A stretch of DNA of 10,310 nt from Chloroflexi bacterium 13_1_40CM_68_21 (GCA_001917735.1 MNEO01000089.1:1-10310); one strand, 5' to 3'; positions 1 to 6,648 are shown, counted from the stretch's first letter. The notes: generated by a model not told the origin, from the letters alone. Translations and numbers: made by a program.

Positions 1-1
1 C

Positions 2-88
2 GGCAGGGAGGCGGTCCCGGGCGGGCGTGACGCTCAGCAGCTGGCCGCGGACATCGTCGGCGTCGTCGTCGACGGGATCGGCGTCTAG
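2..88 (+). CDS. 3' end of an unidentified protein (partial)
   Basis: An open frame enters from the left edge and ends at a TAG at 86-88, giving 28 residues that end DIVGVVVDGIGV. Nearly every codon has G or C in the third position, as in the certain genes of this window, which is the main reason to believe it is coding. The tail is small and hydrophobic and carries no motif I can assign to a family. It converges on the aminotransferase gene: the two stop codons are interlocked in the tetranucleotide CTAG at 85-88. The function is unknown from this fragment. The frame could still be fortuitous, because the piece is short. Confidence 0.5.
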   Translation, partial: GREAVPGGRDAQQLAADIVGVVVDGIGV

Positions 89-1284
89 CCGCTATACCGA
101 CCGGTAGGTAAAGGCGCACGGCGCGAGGCCCAGTCCGCGATGCGGGACACGGCTTTCTCGAGATTAGCGAGCGAGTTCGCGTACGAGAGCCGCAGGTAGC
201 CTTCGCCGGCGCTCCCGAAACACGTCCCGGCGAGCGTCGCGACGCCCGCCTCATCCAGGATCCGATCCGCGACGTCGGCGCTCCTGCGCAAGCCGAGTCC
301 GGTGATGTTTGGAAAGACGTAGAACGCGCCGTGTGGCGATCGGCAGGAGATGCCGGGGACGGCGCCGAGGCCCTTGACGATGGCGTCCCGGCGCCTTCGA
401 AACTCCGCGATCATGCGGTCCACCTCAGGCGGGCGGGAGGCGAGCGCGGCCGCCCCGGCACGCTGCACGAACGTCGCGGTGCAGGAGACCGAGTTCGTCA
501 CGAGCTTCGTCACCGGTTCGACCAGCGGCTTTGGGAAGACGCCGTAGCCAAGGCGCCAACCGGTCATCGCAAACGTCTTGCTGAAGCCATCGAGGAGGAT
601 CGTGCGCTCGGGCATGCCCTCCTCGAGCGCGATCGAACGATGCACGCCGTCGTACACGAGCTCTCCGTAGATCTCGTCGGTGAGCACCCAGAGGTCGCGC
701 TCGCGCGCGATGCGCGCGATCTCGCGGATCGCATCGGCTGAAAGGACGGCGCCCGTCGGGTTGTTCGGACTGTTCAGCACGAGCACCTTCGTCCGGTCGG
801 TCACGAGCCGCCGGAGCTCCTCGAGGTCCGGCTCGAAATCGTTGCGCTCGCGCAGCGGTAGCGGGACGCCGCGCGCGCCCGCGAACTCGATCATCGACGA
901 GTAGATCGGGAAGCCCGGATCCGGGTAGATGGCTTCGTCGCCCTGGTCGAGGAGCGCGAGCAGCGCGTAGAACATGATCGGTTTCGCGCCGGGGGTGACG
1001 ATCACCTGCGCGGGGTCGACGCTCACGCCGCGGCGGGCGCGCAGGTACGCGGCGATCGCCTCGCGAAGCTCGATCACCCCGGCAGACGGGGTGTAATGCG
1101 TCTCTCCGCGCTCGAGGGCGGCCACGCCGGCGGCGACGATCGAGGGCGGCGTGTCGAAGTCGGGCTCGCCGATCTCGAGATGGACGATGTCGCGACCCTT
1201 CGCCTCGAGCGCGCGCGCTTTGGCGAGGACTTCGAACGCGGTCTCCGTCCCGAGGCGCGACATCCGTGGGGCGAGCGGTCGCAT
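85..1284 (-). CDS. Class I PLP-dependent aminotransferase (aspartate aminotransferase-like)
   Basis: A 399-residue fold-type I aminotransferase of the aspartate aminotransferase subgroup I-gamma kind, of full family length. It transfers an amino group between an amino acid and a 2-oxo acid in the cytoplasm using pyridoxal phosphate. Visible landmarks are the N-terminal IGEPDFDTP segment (38-46), the NSPNNPTG loop (171-178), Asp203 and Tyr206 in LTDEIY, the Schiff-base lysine Lys236 in GFSKTFAMTGWRLGYG, and Arg365 in YLRLSYA, which should bind the substrate carboxylate. The cofactor-stacking tryptophan of classical aspartate aminotransferases appears replaced by Phe in PDPGFPIYSS (122-130), so substrate specificity is open. 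The ATG at 1284 lies 15 bp after the cupin stop, with no clear Shine-Dalgarno sequence. An alternative ATG is at 1263 (MSRLGTETAF). It is probably transcribed with the cupin gene. Confidence 0.95.
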   Translation of the reverse strand: MRPLAPRMSRLGTETAFEVLAKARALEAKGRDIVHLEIGEPDFDTPPSIVAAGVAALERGETHYTPSAGVIELREAIAAYLRARRGVSVDPAQVIVTPGAKPIMFYALLALLDQGDEAIYPDPGFPIYSSMIEFAGARGVPLPLRERNDFEPDLEELRRLVTDRTKVLVLNSPNNPTGAVLSADAIREIARIARERDLWVLTDEIYGELVYDGVHRSIALEEGMPERTILLDGFSKTFAMTGWRLGYGVFPKPLVEPVTKLVTNSVSCTATFVQRAGAAALASRPPEVDRMIAEFRRRRDAIVKGLGAVPGISCRSPHGAFYVFPNITGLGLRRSADVADRILDEAGVATLAGTCFGSAGEGYLRLSYANSLANLEKAVSRIADWASRRAPLPTGRYSG

Positions 1285-1299
1285 GGAAGCCTGGAAAGT

Positions 1300-1611
1300 C
1301 TAGGGCCCGAACTTTCCTTCCACGCAGGCGCAGCCTTCGGGGCCGACGACCGCCGAGTGACGCGTCTGCGGCGGCAGCACGAGGCGATCACCTGGCCGAA
1401 GCGGGATGCGGCGCCCGTCGCTGAGGACGAAATCGATCGAGCCTCGCGTGCAGTAGAGCAGCTTCGTGTAGGAGTGCTCGTGCTCGCCGTAGCGGTCGCC
1501 CGGCGCGTTGGACCAGCCGTAGACATCGCGCGCTTCGCGCCGCACGGCAGCTTCGATCGACTCGGGGTCGGGGGGCGGAGGCCCCGGATGGCTGCGGTGT
1601 TCGACCTGCAT
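1300..1611 (-). CDS. Small single-domain cupin protein
   Basis: A 103-residue protein consisting of one cupin beta-barrel. Motif 1 is seen as YGEHEHSYTK (His44 and His46) and motif 2 as PGDRLVLPPQTRHSAVVG (His85). The three histidines could bind a metal, but the usual motif-1 glutamate is Lys50, so metal binding or catalysis may be altered. Small cupins of this kind act as metal-dependent enzymes or as ligand-binding domains, and the sequence does not say which. I chose the ATG at 1611 (MQVEH) because a candidate -10 box lies at the right distance for a leaderless message; an in-frame ATG at 1620 would add three residues. The stop is 15 bp from the aminotransferase start on the same strand, suggesting a two-gene operon. 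It is divergent from the luciferase-like gene. Confidence 0.85.
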   Translation of the reverse strand: MQVEHRSHPGPPPPDPESIEAAVRREARDVYGWSNAPGDRYGEHEHSYTKLLYCTRGSIDFVLSDGRRIPLRPGDRLVLPPQTRHSAVVGPEGCACVEGKFGP

Positions 1612-1617
1612 CGATGC

Positions 1618-1624
1618 CATGATG
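1618..1624. promoter_or_regulatory. Candidate shared -10 box of a divergent leaderless pair
   Basis: Only 18 bp separate the cupin ATG (1611, minus) from the luciferase-like GTG (1630, plus), and neither start has a Shine-Dalgarno sequence. The heptamer CATGATG reads CATGAT on the plus strand, six bases before the GTG, and CATCAT on the minus strand, seven bases before the ATG. Each matches the TATAAT consensus at four of six positions. No convincing -35 box is visible on either side. The role is inferred from geometry alone. Confidence 0.35.
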
Positions 1625-1629
1625 CGACG

Positions 1630-2502
1630 GTGCGCGTGGGCGTGGTCTATCCCCATCAGGAGATCGGCAATGACCCCGGCCGCATCGCGGCCTTCGCGCA
1701 GGCCGCAGAGTCTCTGGGCTACTCGCACCTCGTGGCGTACGACCACGTCGTCGGGGCGGAACCGACCGGACGGCCATCGTGGTGGAAGGGCGCGTACACC
1801 CACCGCGATGCGTTCCACGAGCCATTCGTGCTCTTCGGCTATCTCGCCGCGGTCACCACGAAGCTCGAGCTCGCCTTTGGCATCCTCATCCTTCCGCAGC
1901 GGCAGACCGTCCTCGTGGCGAAACAGGCCGCGACCCTGGACGTCCTCTCGCGCGGTCGCGTTCGTCTTGGAGTCGCGATCGGCTGGAACCACGTCGAGTA
2001 CGAGGCGCTTGGCATGAGCTGGCGCGACCGGGCCAAGCGCATCGAGGAGCAGATCGAGGTGCTGCGCCTCCTCTGGACCCAGGAGCTCGTGGACTACACA
2101 GGCCGCTGGCACCGCATCGATCGGGCAGGCATCAACCCCCTCCCGGTGCAACAGCCCATCCCGCTCTGGATGGGCGCCGACGAAGAGGTCGCTGTGAAGC
2201 GCGTAGCGCGACTCGCCGACGGCTGGTTCTCGCATCTGGAGCCAACCGATGAAGGGCGAGCCGCACTCGAGCGTTTTCGCCAGTACGTGCGCGACGCCGG
2301 GCGCGACCCCGCACGGGTCGGTGTCGAAGGCCGCGTCGGCGCGACCGGCGCGCCTGAGGAGTGGGCGCGGAAGGCAGAGATCTTTCGCGATATGGGTATG
2401 ACACACCTGGAGTTCAGGACCGGCGGCTCGAAGCTGCGCAATCTCGATGCCCACATCGACGCGATGCGCCGCTTTCGGGAGATCGCTCCGGTCTTCAGCT
2501 AA
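1630..2502 (+). CDS. LLM-class (luciferase-like) oxidoreductase, probably F420-dependent
   Basis: A 290-residue single-domain bacterial luciferase-like monooxygenase/reductase with a TIM-barrel fold. Family landmarks are the N-terminal strand VGVVYPHQEIG, the early helix AAESLGYSHLVAYDHVVG with the YDH motif (37-39), the long conserved stretch from LILPQRQTVLVAKQAATLD (86-104) through LSRGRVRLGVAIGWN (106-120), and PIPLWMGADE (177-185). This pattern is typical of subfamilies that use reduced coenzyme F420; use of FMN cannot be excluded and the substrate is unknown. The GTG at 1630 is preferred because family members begin with the first beta strand (MRVGVVYP). An upstream in-frame ATG at 1588 would add fourteen unlikely residues and run into the cupin gene. 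The TAA stop interlocks with the stop of the convergent propeller gene. Confidence 0.93.
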   Translation: MRVGVVYPHQEIGNDPGRIAAFAQAAESLGYSHLVAYDHVVGAEPTGRPSWWKGAYTHRDAFHEPFVLFGYLAAVTTKLELAFGILILPQRQTVLVAKQAATLDVLSRGRVRLGVAIGWNHVEYEALGMSWRDRAKRIEEQIEVLRLLWTQELVDYTGRWHRIDRAGINPLPVQQPIPLWMGADEEVAVKRVARLADGWFSHLEPTDEGRAALERFRQYVRDAGRDPARVGVEGRVGATGAPEEWARKAEIFRDMGMTHLEFRTGGSKLRNLDAHIDAMRRFREIAPVFS

Positions 2503-3593
2503 GGAAGCGCGCGGCGAACCCACGCGTCGGCGCCGAAGATACCGTCGAGGAGTACGACGAAGCTCCCTTCGGTGGGCGTGAGGCCACGCGAGAGATCGAT
2601 ACGCACGATGCGCGGGCCGCCGAGGCCAATGGCGCTCCGCCCGTCGGCACTCACGACGACGCGCCGGAACAGGCTGCTCGGCGCGAGGACGGTGAGTCGG
2701 GTGGTTCCGAACCACTGCGAGCCGTCGCCCTTGAAATGCATGAGGTATCGGCCGTCGGGCCACCGCCCGTCGAGCCGAAGGTTGCCAATGACCTCGAGCC
2801 GGGTTTCGCGGCGGGCGTCCTTGCCGTCGACGCCGACACTCCAGACGCTCGGGTTGACGACGAAGATCCCGGTCTGGTCGCCACTGGCGATCGCGCCCTG
2901 AAGGAAGAGGATTCGGCCGCCTTCGATGAGGGGTGACGCAGCGGTCTGACCGACAAGCGTTCGCAGCGAGCCCGGCGCGCGGAGTGCGCCGAGCACTCCG
3001 GTGTCCGATTCGACGAGCACCTCGTCGTCGCTGAGCCAGTCCGCAACGAACGCGTTCCCCAGATCTCCCGCGCGTGTCAGCTCGCGGCGGTCGAGCGATC
3101 CGAGATGGACTTCGCTCTTCCCATCCGTCGAGCGGTACAGCGTGGCCGCGACCCTCGACCCGGAAGGCGACCAGCGCTGATCGATCACCTTGAAGCCGGC
3201 GTTGCGAGTCGCCGCCAGAAGGGTGAGATCGGCGCGTGATCCATCGAGGTTGATGACGCCGATCCCGAGGTCGGTGACGTAGGCGACCGCGCGCCCGTCG
3301 CCCGTCCAGCGCGTACCGAACGGTCGCGAGGTGTTGGGGGCGAGCGTCGTGAGCGGACGCGCGGAAGAGCCGTCGAGGTTCGCGGCCCACAGCACGAACG
3401 CGCCTGCCGGGTTCTGCCGCCAGTACGCGATCCGCCCGGTCGATGAAAGCTGCGGCGGCGCACGCACCGTGTCTTGCGACGAACCGGTCGGCAGGCCCGC
3501 GCCGCCGATGGTCGTGAGGACGAGCGCCGTGGCGCCGGCGGCGATGACCGTCCCGGCGGCGAGGTAGGGCAGGAGCGCTCTGACGTGCCGCAC
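2499..3593 (-). CDS. Membrane-anchored TolB/WD40-like beta-propeller protein
   Basis: A 364-residue protein with a short N-terminal head, one hydrophobic helix (about 9-30, a membrane anchor or uncleaved signal) and an exported domain. That domain is built of repeated propeller blades of the TolB/PD40 type: GRIAYWRQNPAGAFVLWAAN (53-72), RWTGDGRAVAYVTDLGIGVI (95-114), RWSPSGSRVAATLYRSTDG (140-158) and VVVSADGRSAIGLGGPRIVR (312-331). Such propellers usually bind proteins or ligands; there is no catalytic motif, and the partner is unknown. The start is the GTG at 3593, which places the helix correctly; a GAGG lies too close (2 bp) to be a normal ribosome site. The gene diverges from the NTF2-like gene and converges on the luciferase-like gene, and its TAG stop overlaps that gene's TAA. 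Confidence 0.85.
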   Translation of the reverse strand: MRHVRALLPYLAAGTVIAAGATALVLTTIGGAGLPTGSSQDTVRAPPQLSSTGRIAYWRQNPAGAFVLWAANLDGSSARPLTTLAPNTSRPFGTRWTGDGRAVAYVTDLGIGVINLDGSRADLTLLAATRNAGFKVIDQRWSPSGSRVAATLYRSTDGKSEVHLGSLDRRELTRAGDLGNAFVADWLSDDEVLVESDTGVLGALRAPGSLRTLVGQTAASPLIEGGRILFLQGAIASGDQTGIFVVNPSVWSVGVDGKDARRETRLEVIGNLRLDGRWPDGRYLMHFKGDGSQWFGTTRLTVLAPSSLFRRVVVSADGRSAIGLGGPRIVRIDLSRGLTPTEGSFVVLLDGIFGADAWVRRALP

Positions 3594-3599
3594 GTCCTC

Positions 3600-3606
3600 A
3601 ATAATC
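3600..3606. promoter_or_regulatory. Candidate shared -10 box of the second divergent pair
   Basis: The 20 bp between the propeller GTG (3593, minus) and the NTF2-like GTG (3614, plus) contain an AT-rich heptamer. It reads AATAAT on the plus strand (five of six matches to TATAAT, eight bases before the GTG) and GATTAT on the minus strand (four of six, seven bases before the GTG). This is the same arrangement as at 1618-1624. No good -35 box is seen: a CTGACG upstream on the plus strand is only 14 bp away. The call is inferred from spacing and base composition. Confidence 0.4.
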
Positions 3607-3613
3607 GACCCGA

Positions 3614-3946
3614 GTGCCAGACCCGCTTGCCGCCGCGAAAACGTTCATGGCCGCCCTCGAGGCGAACGACGCCGACAAGGCGGCCGCCGTATGCGCCGAC
3701 GACGTCGCCATCGAGCTACCGGGGGGAGAGAACCAGCTCGAAGGGAAGGAGGGCGCCCGGCGGCTCATCCGCATGGCGCCGCCGTTCGTCCGCCTTGTTC
3801 GGGAAGAAAAGGTCGAGGGGAACGTCGTCATCCTGCGCGGACTGACGCGCTCCCCAGGTCACTTCGCGAACTACACGACGTGGACCTTCGAGACCGACGG
3901 CGACTTCATCACCCACGTGACCTTCACCTGGCGCCCTGCCAACTAG
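3614..3946 (+). CDS. NTF2/SnoaL-like small protein
   Basis: A 110-residue protein with the layout of an NTF2-like cone. It has an N-terminal helix (PLAAAKTFMAALEANDADKA), a short segment AVCADDVAIELPGG that begins the sheet, a GKEGARRLIRM helix, and three long strands ending in TWTFETDGDFITHVTFTWRP. SnoaL-like members are ligand-binding proteins, cyclases or isomerases. No catalytic Asp/His pair can be assigned with confidence, so the activity is unknown. The start is the GTG at 3614, with no ribosome site and probably a leaderless message. The stop at 3944-3946 is 10 bp from the convergent ASCH-like gene. It shares its control region with the beta-propeller gene, so the two may be co-regulated. 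Confidence 0.8.
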   Translation: MPDPLAAAKTFMAALEANDADKAAAVCADDVAIELPGGENQLEGKEGARRLIRMAPPFVRLVREEKVEGNVVILRGLTRSPGHFANYTTWTFETDGDFITHVTFTWRPAN

Positions 3947-3956
3947 CTCGAGCTCC

Positions 3957-4253
3957 TCAGCGCTGCACGTATCTGAAGGAGCGCGGGATCCGCTCGAACC
4001 CGAAATCCGTTATCGGTCGGGGCGTGCGGTAGCGGCGCGGCTGGCTGACCGGAAGCGCCCAGCCTTTCGCGGTGTGCCGTCCGGCAACGCCGAGCCTGCA
4101 CTCGCCGACGACCGAGCCCGTGCCGACGACCGCGAGGTAGGCGCGCGCGGGCAGCCTCTTGGGCGGGATCCGCCGATGGTCCTGGCCACGTTCGCCCGAT
4201 AGGAGCGATTCGGCGTTCTCCGCGGTGACCGCCAGGACGAGCGCAGCAGGCAC
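3957..4253 (-). CDS. Small ASCH-like domain protein
   Basis: A 98-residue protein resembling the ASCH/PUA-like beta-barrel. It has an AESLLSGERGQDHRR segment where the ASCH signature GxKxxExR would sit (20-28), then a strand pair PARAYLAVVGTGSVVGECRL (35-54) and a C-terminal IPRSFRYV (89-96) like the PPQSFxYV ending of many ASCH proteins. ASCH domains bind RNA or modified nucleosides. The lysine and threonine used by the acetylcytidine amidohydrolase YqfB appear replaced by Arg22 and Asp25, so I do not assign that reaction. The start is the GTG at 4253, because GGAGGA lies five bases ahead of it. The same frame stays open to 4448, but that part overlaps the YdcF-like gene and reads like a shadow. 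It is probably the last gene of the transporter operon. Confidence 0.6.
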   Translation of the reverse strand: MPAALVLAVTAENAESLLSGERGQDHRRIPPKRLPARAYLAVVGTGSVVGECRLGVAGRHTAKGWALPVSQPRRYRTPRPITDFGFERIPRSFRYVQR

Positions 4254-4258
4254 GGCCT

Positions 4259-4264
4259 TCCTCC
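4259..4264 (-). promoter_or_regulatory. Shine-Dalgarno site fixing the ASCH-like start
   Basis: On the minus strand GGAGGA stands five bases before the GTG at 4253. It is one of only two clear ribosome-binding sites in the window. It decides between this GTG and the longer frame that opens upstream inside the YdcF-like gene. Confidence 0.6.
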
Positions 4265-4285
4265 GAGAAAGGATGTCGATCCTCT

Positions 4286-4858
4286 CTATCGGACCTGCCT
4301 TGCGCGATACCTCTTCTCCACGGCGGGAAAGTCGCCAGGACGGATGCCCTCGAAGAACGCGAACGTCTCTTGAAGGAACGTGGTCTCGGAGTTCGCCCGC
4401 GCCAGGTCGTCGTCGGTCTGCTCGGCCGCGACGGCTTGTACCTGCCACGCGAAGCCCAGGACGTTGCGGAACACGACGAGGGCGCGCTCGAGATGGAACG
4501 GCGACGTCACCAGGTACAGCGGCCGCGGCTCGATCTTGGCCAGGTAGCGCGCAGCGACCTCGACACCGTTGCCGATGGTGTCTCGTGAGCGCTCCTCCAG
4601 AAAGATCCGCTCCCGCGGCACCCCTGCCTTGGAGATGAGGTCCGCCATCACCGCGGCTTCGCTCTTCGCGGGCGCGGGATCGTCACCATGGCTGCCCGAC
4701 GCGATCACCGCGAGGCTCGGCCGATGATGCGCGAGCTGTGAAGCTGCGTGGGCCCGAGCCGCGGTGGATGGAGACGGCACGCCGGAGGCTGACATGCCGC
4801 CACCAAGCACGACGGCGACCTCGGGAAACTCAGCGAGGTCGCCGTCGTCGTTCGTCAA
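4286..4858 (-). CDS. YdcF/DUF218-family protein
   Basis: A 190-residue DUF218 (YdcF/SanA-like) domain protein. Landmarks are the first strand VAVVLGGG (14-21), AVIASGSHG (50-58), AKSEAAVMADLISKAGVP (64-81), EERSRDTIGNGVEVA (88-102) and LVTSPFHLERA (116-126). Family members have Rossmann-like folds, and some act in the cell envelope or bind S-adenosylmethionine; a general reaction is not established. Unlike many relatives this protein has no membrane segment and is probably cytoplasmic. The start is a TTG at 4858, seven bases after the stop of the binding-protein gene. It is the only start codon between the next in-frame stop upstream and the VVLGGG strand, apart from a GTG inside that strand. 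GAGG sits only 1 bp from the TTG, so translational coupling is likely. The 32-bp gap to the ASCH-like gene suggests the operon continues. Confidence 0.85.
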   Translation of the reverse strand: MTNDDGDLAEFPEVAVVLGGGMSASGVPSPSTAARAHAASQLAHHRPSLAVIASGSHGDDPAPAKSEAAVMADLISKAGVPRERIFLEERSRDTIGNGVEVAARYLAKIEPRPLYLVTSPFHLERALVVFRNVLGFAWQVQAVAAEQTDDDLARANSETTFLQETFAFFEGIRPGDFPAVEKRYRARQVR

Positions 4859-4865
4859 GCCTCGA

Positions 4866-6644
4866 TCAGATCTTGTGGAGCGTGCCGTCCATGAGCATCA
4901 CGACGGTGAAGTTGTCGCCGCCGCCCTGGTTGTAGATCGGGTCGCCGTCCGGCTTCCACCCGGCGACCCGGGCCTTCTCGTTGACCGGGTTGTTGTTGAG
5001 CCGCTCGTAGATCGGGATGCAGGGGAGCAGCTCGTTGAATGCGATCGCCAGCTTGGTGATCGGATCCTTCTGCTTCGCAGTATCGAATCCCGCGATCGCG
5101 TCGTCGATGACCGTGTCGAAGTTGATCTGGCCGCCCGAATAGGTCTGCGTGAGCGGGTACTTCATGCCCCCGCCGGGCGCTTCCTTGCTGAACTCCCGGA
5201 ACGGCCGGATCAGCGACACCTGCGGGTGCGGGTTCGGCGTGCCCCACGGGTTGAAGGCGATCTGGAACTTGCCGTTGTTTGTGTCGGGAAGCTGCGTCGA
5301 CCGGATCGCGCCGCGCGGCGTGATCTTGATCCCGAACTTGTTGAGCGCGTCTGATGTGTATGTCGCCGCCGCCGCCCAGTCCTGAAAGTCGCTCGGGAAG
5401 TAGAGCTCGAACGCGAGCTGCTTGCCGCCCTTCGCGTAGATGCCGTCGGTGCCCTTGGCGTAGCCGGCATCCTTCATGAGACCGTCGGCCTTCGCCGTGT
5501 CGAGGGCATACGAATTCAGCTTGCTCTGGTCGGCGGAGTTGACCCAGTTCGGGACGAGGCTGTCGGCGAATCCGGCCATGTACTTCGGAGCCTTCGCCGA
5601 CGTGCCGTAGAAGATCTTGCCGGCCTCTTCCCGGTTGAAGGCCATCGCGACCGCCTGCCGGAGGCGCTTGTCCTGGAACTCCGGAGCATTCTCCCAGTGG
5701 AAGTAGAGCGCCGGTCCGGTGAAGATCGGGCCGCGAATGATGCGGAAGCCCTTGTCCTGAAACGCCTTGTCCGTCGCGAGGGGGAACCCGTGCGTCGCGT
5801 AATCGACGTCGCCGTTCAGGACGAGCGGCGTGATCTCAGCCGTCTCACCCTGGTAGACCACGACCTTGTCGAAGTTCACCTTGTCGGCGAAGAGCCCGCC
5901 CGCGTTGCGCACGAGCGTGAGCTGTGCCGCGGTGATGCTGGCCGGGTCGAGCTTGTACGGACCGACCGAGGGAGGGCCGCTCGGCCGGAAGTCGTTCATC
6001 TCCTTGATCAACGCCTTCCCTGCGTCGGTGGAGTTGGTGCCGCCGCCGGCGTAGAAGTCCTGCGCCTTCTTGGCGAGCGCCCCGTACACGGAGTCCGGCT
6101 TGATCTGGTTGCGCAGGATGAGCCGTTCGCCAAGGCTCGTCGGCCGCGTGTAGTGGAAGCGGACGGTAAGGTCGTCGACGGCCTCGACCTTGTCGATGAA
6201 GTTCCATATGTTGAAGCTCGCAACGCGGCCGACCATATACGTGGTGACCACGTCCTTCGAGGTGAAGGGCTTGCCGTCATCCCATTTCAGGCCGGAACGA
6301 AGCTTGACGTCGTAGTTGTCGCCGTTCTGCGTCGCGGACTGCGCGAGCCAGAAGTCCCATTTGTTGTCGGCCCAGCGGTACACCGCGAGCGACGGTATGA
6401 AGAGGTCGCGGTAGATGGAGTCGCCGATGATCGCGTTCGTCGCGAAGTAGTTGTAGTGGCCCTGCGGAGGAAGCACATAGGGCCAGCCGGCGTGGAATTC
6501 GCCGCCCCTCGCCCCGCCGCCGCTCGGCGTACCGCCCCCGGGAGTCGGGGTGCACGCGGCGGCGATGAGTCCGAGGCTTGTGAGCGTCGCATCACGCAGG
6601 AACCGACGTCGTGAGACTGAATACCTGAATGCTGAATCGGTCAT
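4866..6644 (-). CDS. ABC transporter substrate-binding lipoprotein, family 5 (Tat-exported)
   Basis: A 592-residue solute-binding protein of the Dpp/Opp family (SBP family 5), which delivers its ligand to the permeases encoded upstream. The N terminus carries a perfect twin-arginine motif SRRRFLR (11-17), a hydrophobic stretch and a lipobox ending in Cys31 (LIAAAC), followed by a Gly/Pro/Thr-rich linker. It should therefore fold before export and be anchored outside the membrane by lipid. Family features include LRSGLKWDDGKPFTSKDVV, VEAVDDLTVRFHYTRPT, RQAVAMAFNREEAGKIFYG and a C-terminal LPCIPIYERLNNNP. The ligand cannot be read from sequence: peptides, oligosaccharides or other solutes are possible. 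The ATG at 6644 has a good Shine-Dalgarno sequence (GGGAGG). The gene lies 27 bp after the small membrane protein gene and seven bases before the YdcF-like gene. Confidence 0.95.
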   Translation of the reverse strand: MTDSAFRYSVSRRRFLRDATLTSLGLIAAACTPTPGGGTPSGGGARGGEFHAGWPYVLPPQGHYNYFATNAIIGDSIYRDLFIPSLAVYRWADNKWDFWLAQSATQNGDNYDVKLRSGLKWDDGKPFTSKDVVTTYMVGRVASFNIWNFIDKVEAVDDLTVRFHYTRPTSLGERLILRNQIKPDSVYGALAKKAQDFYAGGGTNSTDAGKALIKEMNDFRPSGPPSVGPYKLDPASITAAQLTLVRNAGGLFADKVNFDKVVVYQGETAEITPLVLNGDVDYATHGFPLATDKAFQDKGFRIIRGPIFTGPALYFHWENAPEFQDKRLRQAVAMAFNREEAGKIFYGTSAKAPKYMAGFADSLVPNWVNSADQSKLNSYALDTAKADGLMKDAGYAKGTDGIYAKGGKQLAFELYFPSDFQDWAAAATYTSDALNKFGIKITPRGAIRSTQLPDTNNGKFQIAFNPWGTPNPHPQVSLIRPFREFSKEAPGGGMKYPLTQTYSGGQINFDTVIDDAIAGFDTAKQKDPITKLAIAFNELLPCIPIYERLNNNPVNEKARVAGWKPDGDPIYNQGGGDNFTVVMLMDGTLHKI

Positions 6645-6648
6645 CGAT

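Noticed and set aside
52..74. Short CGTCGTCGT-like repeat near the left edge
   Set aside because: It is explained by consecutive Val codons in the partial gene and is too short to be a repeat element.
1096..1629. Upstream extension of the luciferase-like frame to 1096
   Set aside because: It runs antisense through the cupin and the aminotransferase start and lacks any motif. Family members begin at the VGVVYP strand.
1612..3390. A 696-codon minus-strand open frame reaching from 3390 to the cupin stop
   Set aside because: Only its last 103 codons read as a protein family (cupin). The rest is arginine-rich and lies opposite the luciferase-like gene and in another frame of the propeller gene, both with clear family motifs.
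3944..3960. Possible terminator between the NTF2-like and ASCH-like genes
   Set aside because: Only an 8-bp palindrome (GCTCGAGC) is present, with no loop and no T-run on either strand.
4254..4448. N-terminal extension of the ASCH-like protein to the ATG at 4448
   Set aside because: The added part is arginine-rich, overlaps the YdcF-like gene and has no family signal; a GTG with a strong ribosome site is at 4253.
5697..6614. A 305-codon plus-strand open frame opposite the binding-protein gene
   Set aside because: It is rich in Arg, Val and Glu, as expected from antisense reading of a GC-rich gene, and the minus strand encodes an unmistakable lipoprotein.
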